Shown one piece after another: positions 31,597 through 35,685 of a stretch of 35,685 nucleotides of DNA. The DNA is from Actinomadura sp. KC345 (GTDB lineage: Bacteria; Actinomycetota; Actinomycetes; Streptosporangiales; Streptosporangiaceae). The position numbers and the translations under genes are program-made. The DNA is taken from the NCBI RefSeq assembly GCF_004348515.1, contig NZ_SMKH01000048.1, positions 1 through 35,685 of the forward strand, written 5' to 3'. Every line of letters starts with the position of its first letter. Within the stretch, counting starts at the first letter, position 1. The notes under the pieces are model-generated. The model was not told the DNA's origin. It made no database searches and worked only from the letters and a program-made list of their open reading frames with translations.

Positions 31597-32624
31597 CGCG
31601 AGGTCACCTTCTTGGTGTCGGGGCGCTCGTTGTCGGGGCGCTCGTTGTCGGGGCGCCCGTTCTGGGAGCGCCGGCTCTGGGGGCGGCCGGTGAGCGCCAG
31701 GAAGACGTCGTCCAGGTCGGGTGTGTGGACGGACAGCTCGCCGACCTCGATGGACGCGTCCTCCAGCCGACCGAGCAGGGCCCGCAGCGACCGGACGCCG
31801 CCGTCGCTCGGCACCTGCAGCGCGAGCGCGTCGTCGTCCCGCGCCACGTCCGGCGTCACGGTGCCGAGCGTCCGCGCCGCCGCGTCCAGCTCGGCCAGGT
31901 CACCGAACCGCAGCCGGACGTGCCCGCCCGGGACCTGCCGCTTCAGCTCGTCCGCCGTCCCCTCGGCGACCAGCCGGCCGCCGTCCAGGACCGCGATCCT
32001 GTCGGCGAGGTGGTCCGCCTCCTCCAGGTACTGCGTCGTCAGGAAGATCGTCACGCCATGCTGGACGAGACCGCGGATGATCTCCCACATCGTCCGGCGG
32101 CTCCGCGGGTCGAGCCCGGTCGTCGGCTCGTCCAGGAAGATGATCTGCGGGTCACCGATCAGCGTCATCGCGATGTCGAGCCGCCGCCGCATCCCGCCCG
32201 AGTACGTGTTGACCCTCCTGTTGGCGGCCTCCACCAGGTCGAGCCGCTCCAGCAGCTCGTCGGCGGCCCTGCGTCCCGGGGCCTTGCCCAGCCGGTGCAG
32301 GTCCGCCATCAGGATCAGGTTCTCCCGCCCGGTCAGCAGCCCGTCCACCGCCGAGTACTGCCCCGTGACTCCGATCGCCCTGCGCACCCCGTCGGGGTCC
32401 TTCACCAGATCGCGTCCGGCGATCCGCGCCTCGCCGCCGTCCGCGGGGATCAGCGTGGTCAGGATCCGCACCGCCGTGGTCTTCCCGGCGCCGTTCGGCC
32501 CGAGCAGCGAGAAGACCGTCCCGCGCGGCACATCGAGGTCGATCCCGTCGAGGACGGCCTTATCCCCGAACGCCTTCCGGAGACCGGCCGCGTAAATGGC
32601 CGTTTGCCGTGGTTCCGTGTTCAT
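31593..32624 (-). CDS. daunorubicin-resistance-type ABC transporter ATP-binding protein (DrrA family)
   Basis: A 343-aa ATPase. Walker A is GPNGAGKTT (about residue 38), the signature is YSGGMRRRLDIAMT, Walker B with catalytic Glu is IIFLDEPTTGLDPRSR, and the switch histidine region is TIFLTTQYLEEAD. The DrrA-type C-terminal extension follows (VRLRFGDLAELDAAARTLG to VHTPDLDDVFLALTGR). After that, a tail of about 25 residues of Arg-Pro-Asp-Asn-Glu repeats is encoded by 15-bp units. No Shine-Dalgarno is visible before the ATG. It is the first gene of the exporter operon, which starts beside the direct repeats at 32647-32685. Confidence 0.94.
   Translation of the reverse strand: MNTEPRQTAIYAAGLRKAFGDKAVLDGIDLDVPRGTVFSLLGPNGAGKTTAVRILTTLIPADGGEARIAGRDLVKDPDGVRRAIGVTGQYSAVDGLLTGRENLILMADLHRLGKAPGRRAADELLERLDLVEAANRRVNTYSGGMRRRLDIAMTLIGDPQIIFLDEPTTGLDPRSRRTMWEIIRGLVQHGVTIFLTTQYLEEADHLADRIAVLDGGRLVAEGTADELKRQVPGGHVRLRFGDLAELDAAARTLGTVTPDVARDDDALALQVPSDGGVRSLRALLGRLEDASIEVGELSVHTPDLDDVFLALTGRPQSRRSQNGRPDNERPDNERPDTKKVTSR
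31621..31680. repeat. 15-bp tandem repeats at the 3' end of the ABC ATPase gene
   Basis: Two identical GGGCGCTCGTTGTCG units followed by GGGCGCCCGTTCTGG and GAGCGCCGGCTCTGG. They encode Pro-Asp-Asn-Glu-Arg and related pentapeptides at the C-terminus, just before the stop that overlaps the permease start. Confidence 0.92.
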
Positions 32625-32646
32625 GCGCCGAAGCGTGGACGGCTTC

Positions 32647-32685
32647 GCCTTCAGCCCGGTTTCACTCCGGTTTCAAGACATTTCA
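32647..32685. promoter_or_regulatory. SARP-like direct repeats between the exporter operon and the lipoprotein gene
   Basis: GCCTTCA (32647), GGTTTCA (32658), GGTTTCA (32669) and CATTTCA (32679) recur at 11, 11 and 10 bp. Heptamers at 11-bp spacing are the classical binding pattern of SARP/AfsR-type activators, and such a regulator is encoded at the other end of the exporter operon. The region is 87 bp and lies between divergent starts at 32624 and 32712. Confidence 0.55.
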
Positions 32686-32711
32686 GGGGAGAGATCGATT
32701 ACTCTCCGCCC

Positions 32712-33194
32712 ATGTTCGCTCCCCGTACGTTGCTTCCCGTTCTGGCCGTCGCGCTGGTCAGCGCCGGCTGCTCGGGCTCGGGCACTACCGCGTCCGCATC
32801 CCCTGAAGAATCCGCTTCGTCAGCGTCCCCCGCGGCATCCGCCACCCCTTCGGCGTCACCGTCGTCCGCCTTCTGTCTCGATCTCTCCACTTTCCAGGTC
32901 GGTTCGCTCGCCTACCGCGCCGACGCGGGCAAGGCGATCAACGGAGAACCGCTGGACTTCAAGGAGCTGCGGAGAAAGGCCATCCTCGTCCTGGACATGG
33001 GTGACCGGATGAAGTCGAGCGCTCCGCCGGACATCGCGGAGCACTTCCGGACCGTCCTGAAGGCGATCAAGGCGTCGTCGAGCAAGCTGAAGGAGGGATC
33101 GACGGTCCGCGACGTCGTGGACCCGCTCTACGGCAAGAAGAACGCGCCCGCCTTCGAGGCTCTGAACGGCTACGAATGCAAGCCCGCATCCTGA
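32712..33194 (+). CDS. hypothetical lipoprotein
   Basis: A 160-aa predicted lipoprotein. The signal peptide MFAPRTLLPVLAVALVSAGC ends in lipobox VSAGC with the lipid-bearing cysteine at C20. A Ser/Ala/Pro linker (about 21-53) leads to a helical domain of about 105 residues with two cysteines (near 55 and 156) that could form a disulfide. I do not recognise the family. It is divergent from the exporter operon and shares the direct-repeat region with it, so co-regulation with the exporter is possible. The ATG has no clear Shine-Dalgarno. Confidence 0.82.
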   Translation: MFAPRTLLPVLAVALVSAGCSGSGTTASASPEESASSASPAASATPSASPSSAFCLDLSTFQVGSLAYRADAGKAINGEPLDFKELRRKAILVLDMGDRMKSSAPPDIAEHFRTVLKAIKASSSKLKEGSTVRDVVDPLYGKKNAPAFEALNGYECKPAS

Positions 33195-33255
33195 CGCGAA
33201 TCCAGGACATAGCGGAGTCGTCCGCATACCCGCCCACCCGGTCGTTCGCTCGCGG

Positions 33256-33729
33256 TCACCGTGGGGTGAGCCTGACCACCGGGTATTCCCGCTCGGACTT
33301 GCTCTGGTACTTCGCGATGCGCGGCTGAGCAGCGGCGATGCGCTGCCATGCCTGCTCGCGGTCGGCACCGTCGAGCCGCTGCGCCGTCACCGGCACCGCG
33401 TCATGGCCGGGCAGTTCCATCGACGCGCGGTCAGGGTGCGCCATCAGATTGGCGAACCAGTCCGGATTCTGGCTCCCCCCGCCCGAAGCGACGATCAGCC
33501 GGGCGTCCTCATCGTCGGCGAACCACGCCACAGGCGTCTCCCGCGGCTCCCCGCTCCGACGGCCGACCGTGTTCAGGATGAGCACGTCCATTCCCATGAA
33601 CCTGCCCTTGCCGCGCCGGATCTTACGGTTCATACGGGCGTTCGCCCGATGCTGCATCCACCGCGAGAACGCCCCAGGCGTCCCGGCCTTGCGCTTCTCC
33701 TGGCCGTCCGCCTGTTCTTCCCGTGCCAT
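33256..33729 (-). CDS. deazaflavin (F420)-dependent nitroreductase family protein
   Basis: A 157-aa member of the split-barrel DUF385/DDN-like family, which uses reduced F420 or binds related cofactors. Typical segments are MGMDVLILNTVGRRSGEPRETPVAWF, LIVASGGGSQNPDWFANLMAHP and VPVTAQRLDGADREQAWQRI, with the C-terminal YQSKSEREYPVVRLTP. The start ATG 33729 has GGAGGT about 7 nt upstream, which rules out the longer open frame. The substrate is unknown; roles in quinone or xenobiotic reduction are known in the family. It is convergent with the lipoprotein gene and has a nested palindrome in its upstream region. Confidence 0.9.
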   Translation of the reverse strand: MAREEQADGQEKRKAGTPGAFSRWMQHRANARMNRKIRRGKGRFMGMDVLILNTVGRRSGEPRETPVAWFADDEDARLIVASGGGSQNPDWFANLMAHPDRASMELPGHDAVPVTAQRLDGADREQAWQRIAAAQPRIAKYQSKSEREYPVVRLTPR

Positions 33730-33748
33730 CGTGTTACCTCCGTCGATC

Positions 33749-33789
33749 GACCTGATGTGCTTGGCAGTCAAGCTAGGCGCACTCAGGTC
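33749..33789. promoter_or_regulatory. nested inverted repeats upstream of the F420-enzyme gene
   Basis: Outer arms GACCTGA (33749-33755) and TCAGGTC (33783-33789) are perfectly inverted. Inside them GCTTG (33759-33763) and CAAGC (33769-33773) form a second dyad. The element starts 20 bp upstream of the ATG and is likely an operator for a dimeric repressor; none is encoded next to it. Confidence 0.45.
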
Positions 33790-33901
33790 AAGCCCGCTTC
33801 TCGATTCCTGACCGACCTGGCGTCCCCCCCGACCGTGAGCGGGAGCGGCAGCCCCCTCGACGGGAACTGTGCCCACACCGCCGCGTCTACGATCTGGTGG
33901 C

Positions 33902-34360
33902 GTGACGTGGGAACCGCAGCAAGCCGACGCCGACACCATGGCCCGGCGCGCCGAACTCGCCCGTGCGGTCCGGGACGATCTGAGCGCCGCAGGCCTCCCC
34001 GTCGTTCCGGAGGACGCCGACCCCTCGGTCAGCGCGGGGGCCCGCGTGACCGTCGACCCGCTCAACGACGAGGCCGGCGGCGTCTTCGTCCACTGGGGAG
34101 TGCGCTATGTGCTGAGGTCCGCCGCCATGGACGCGCTGGTCGGAGGCGGCGGGCCCGGGGACGCGTGCATCAGACTCTCCGGCGGCACGTCGAACGCGAT
34201 GCAGGACGCGATCGCCGAGATCCTCACGATCGCGGGCTACGACGTCCAGAAGGACGCCAACGACATGGCGCCCTACCAACTCGCGGTGCTAAGCCGCCAT
34301 CCCGGGCCGTCGTGGCGGGACTGGCTGAGCGAACAGACTGCACGACGCCAGGAACCCTGA
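33902..34360 (+). CDS. hypothetical protein
   Basis: A 152-aa soluble protein without a family I recognise. It has a helical N-terminus (DADTMARRAELARAVRDDLSAAGLP), a predicted beta-rich middle (ARVTVDPLNDEAGGVFVHWGVRYVL) and a short helix-rich C-terminus (MQDAIAEILTIAGYDVQKD). No signal or TM segment is seen. The GTG start at 33902 lacks a Shine-Dalgarno but lies 8 nt after TACGAT, a possible -10 for a leaderless transcript. Its AT content and codon use match the core genes. Confidence 0.7.
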   Translation: MTWEPQQADADTMARRAELARAVRDDLSAAGLPVVPEDADPSVSAGARVTVDPLNDEAGGVFVHWGVRYVLRSAAMDALVGGGGPGDACIRLSGGTSNAMQDAIAEILTIAGYDVQKDANDMAPYQLAVLSRHPGPSWRDWLSEQTARRQEP

Positions 34361-34456
34361 CGGCAACGACCCGAGAACGCGAGGCCAGTCAGCCGTAACA
34401 GAATTCGTCGGCCCACGGAATTCTGGAAGAGTCCGAATAACACAATTCTTTACAGT

Positions 34457-34544
34457 GCGGCGGGGGCGGCGCAGCGTACGGGGTCCAGCTTTTCGGGGGG
34501 CAGGCTCCGCCTGCCCCCTGCCCTGGTCGCGCCGCCCCCACCGC
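34457..34544. repeat. 88-nt nested inverted repeat
   Basis: Outer arms 34457-34472 and 34529-34544 are 16 bp with one mismatch. They enclose an inner perfect 10-bp stem (34496-34505 with 34509-34518) with a TCC loop. Nearly all paired bases are G or C, so either strand or its RNA would fold very stably. It may be a transcription terminator, a cruciform or a REP-like mobile unit. Confidence 0.8.
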
Positions 34545-34691
34545 CCAGCCACGAACGGAAGAGGGAGAAAAGGAAGGAGGGGCGAAGGGGGGCACTTCGA
34601 TTTTTCCGACGTGGCTCGGCAGTGACATTATTCGAACCCAAAGATTTCCTCGGATCGTGGTATTGCGACCACATAAAGTCACCACCTTGAG

Positions 34692-34703
34692 TATCATGTT
34701 CAT
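34692..34703 (+). promoter_or_regulatory. putative leaderless promoter of the DUF222 gene
   Basis: TATCAT (34692-34697) ends 6 nt before the ATG at 34704, with no Shine-Dalgarno. Nine bases upstream of an 8-nt spacer read AAGTCACCA, only a partial match to the DNA-damage (PafBC/RecA-NDp) motif known before 13E12-family genes in mycobacteria. Confidence 0.4.
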
Positions 34704-35685
34704 ATGCGCACGATGGCGATCGACCTCGACGCCGCTTCCACCATGGAACTGGTGGAAGCGGCAGCGGTGATCGCGTCGAAACTCGCCGAGCGGCCACCAC
34801 CCGAATCGGCCCCGGCATGCTTCGAACTCACCGAGAAACTCGCCCGTGCCACCGACCAGCACGAAAGCACCATCGCCGGATTCATATCCGTGGTCGACAA
34901 TTCCGCGGAACCGCAGCGCTGGGGCCTTCCCTCCACCCGATCATGGCTGCGATCCCGGCTGGGAATGCGCGACGCCCGCGCCAAAGAACGCCTCACCCTG
35001 GCCCGCCACCGCCACCGCCTCCCCGACATCACCGGGCGGGTGGCCCGCGGCGAACTCTCCTACGGCTACGCCGCCACCGTCGCCACCGCGGTCGCCCGCC
35101 TGGACGACGCCGACTGCGCCACCGCCGAAACCCTCCTGCTCGACATGGCCGACCAAGGCTTCTCCGCCGGGAAACTCGCCGCCTTCGGCCGCCGCATCCG
35201 CGACGTCATCGCCGAACGCGACGGCACCGACATCCCGGACAAGGATTCCCGCCGCGGCTACGAACGCTCCTGGATCGACTCCACCCGCTCCCTGGACGGC
35301 GGCCGCCACCTCAAAGGCTGGCTCAACGCCGAAGACGCCGCCATCTTCGACGGCACCCTCGCCCCCCTGGCCAAACCCGCAGGCACCGACGACCACCGCG
35401 ACCTACCCGAACGCACCGCAGCCGCACTCACCAGCGTCCTAGCGGGCGGACACAAAGCCACCAAGGTCACCCTCATCGTCGACCTGGACACCCTCACCGG
35501 CGGAACCGCCCCGCCCGCCTCACCGACGGCACCCCCATACCCGCCGAACAAGCCCGCCGCATCGCCCTGTCCGCCGGAGTCTCCCCACTCATCCTTGGAC
35601 GCGGCAACACCCCGCTGTACCTGGGGCAGACGGTCCGCATCGCCAGCCCCGCCCAGCGCCGCGTCCTCGAAACGCTCTACTCGAC
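34704..35685 (+). pseudogene. DUF222 (13E12 repeat family) HNH-endonuclease-type gene, frameshifted and cut by the window end
   Basis: From ATG 34704 the frame encodes a typical DUF222 domain: MELVEAAAVIASKLAERP, RSWLRSRLGMRDARAKERLTLARHRHRLP, VARGELSYGYAATVATAVARLDD, HLKGWLNAEDAAIFDGTLAPLAKP, RTAAALTSVL and VTLIVDLDTLTGG. From about 35505-35518 the family sequence continues in another frame (LTDGTPIPAEQARRIALSAGVSP, TPLYLGQTVRIASPAQRRVLETLY), so one base is missing, or two are extra, in a C/G-rich run. The original frame stays open to the window end, hence no stop is seen. The C-terminal HNH nuclease part would lie beyond the window. Such genes occur in many near-copies in actinobacteria and behave as mobile or selfish elements. 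Confidence 0.82.

Larger units (their letters stand above)
34361..34703. other. 343-bp non-coding region before the DUF222 gene
   Basis: No ORF of coding character. It contains a large nested inverted repeat (34457-34544), a purine-rich stretch (about 34553-34590), and an AT-richer promoter-like end with a small dyad (GTGGT 34657-34661 and ACCAC 34668-34672). The last 100 bp are clearly richer in A and T than the rest of the window. Confidence 0.7.

Noticed and set aside
34668..34697. DNA-damage (PafBC/RecA-NDp) promoter before the DUF222 gene
   Set aside because: Spacing to TATCAT fits, but only about four of nine motif bases match, too few to claim.
1..35685. tRNA, rRNA, riboswitch or insertion-sequence features
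   Set aside because: No cloverleaf, rRNA-like segment, known riboswitch core or transposase gene was recognised on reading; small structured RNAs could still be missed without a covariance search.

Overview
The window is about 36 kb of very GC-rich actinobacterial DNA. Gene content (bldC, a bldN-type ECF sigma factor, a rex-hemACDB cluster, a ccs/res cytochrome c cluster), GTG/TTG starts and codon bias suggest a member of Thermomonosporaceae such as Actinomadura; this assignment is inferred from protein character, not searched.

Layout. 1-3.4 kb: threonine/serine dehydratase (-), BldC (+), a small acidic protein and an HExxH metallopeptidase (-), and a PLDc_N-type membrane protein (+). 3.4-8.4 kb: the system II cytochrome c maturation operon on the minus strand, read resA-ccdA-resB-ccsB, with a histidine phosphatase gene upstream. 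8.4-13.2 kb: an accessory block with a Ser/Thr kinase broken by a frameshift and an in-frame TAA, a LysR regulator, and a divergent EamA transporter-DapA-like aldolase pair. 13.2-23.5 kb: haem biosynthesis, with hemL, a membrane pseudokinase, a prim-pol-like protein, and the minus-strand operon rex-hemA-hemC-hemD-hemB behind a promoter that overlaps a near-consensus Rex operator. 23.8-27.5 kb: a 7TM-ABM fusion plus glutaredoxin-like pair (-), then bldN, a shortened RsbN-like ORF and a HAD-IB phosphatase (+). 27.6-33.2 kb: a large AfsR/SARP-type regulator converging on a DrrAB-type ABC exporter, whose upstream region carries 11-bp-spaced direct repeats of SARP-box style, then a lipoprotein. 33.2-35.7 kb: a deazaflavin-dependent nitroreductase-like enzyme, a hypothetical protein, a large nested inverted repeat, and a frameshifted DUF222 (13E12-type) gene cut by the window edge.

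How it fits together. HemA, HemL, HemB, HemC and HemD cover the C5 route from glutamyl-tRNA to uroporphyrinogen III. The Res/Ccs proteins attach haem to apocytochromes, and Rex ties haem supply to NADH/NAD+ balance. BldC and BldN link the region to the developmental programme.

Most unusual feature. Short tandem repeats occur throughout the window, ten of them with a period of exactly 15 bp but with largely unrelated unit sequences. They lie in protein tails (ResB, EamA, HemA twice, ABC ATPase), the HemD N-terminus, the RsbN-like ORF, and in non-coding DNA. At several genes the last codons, sometimes with the stop codon, are themselves copied downstream. I know of no description of this pattern; it looks like a genome-level mutational or functional process rather than one repeat family.
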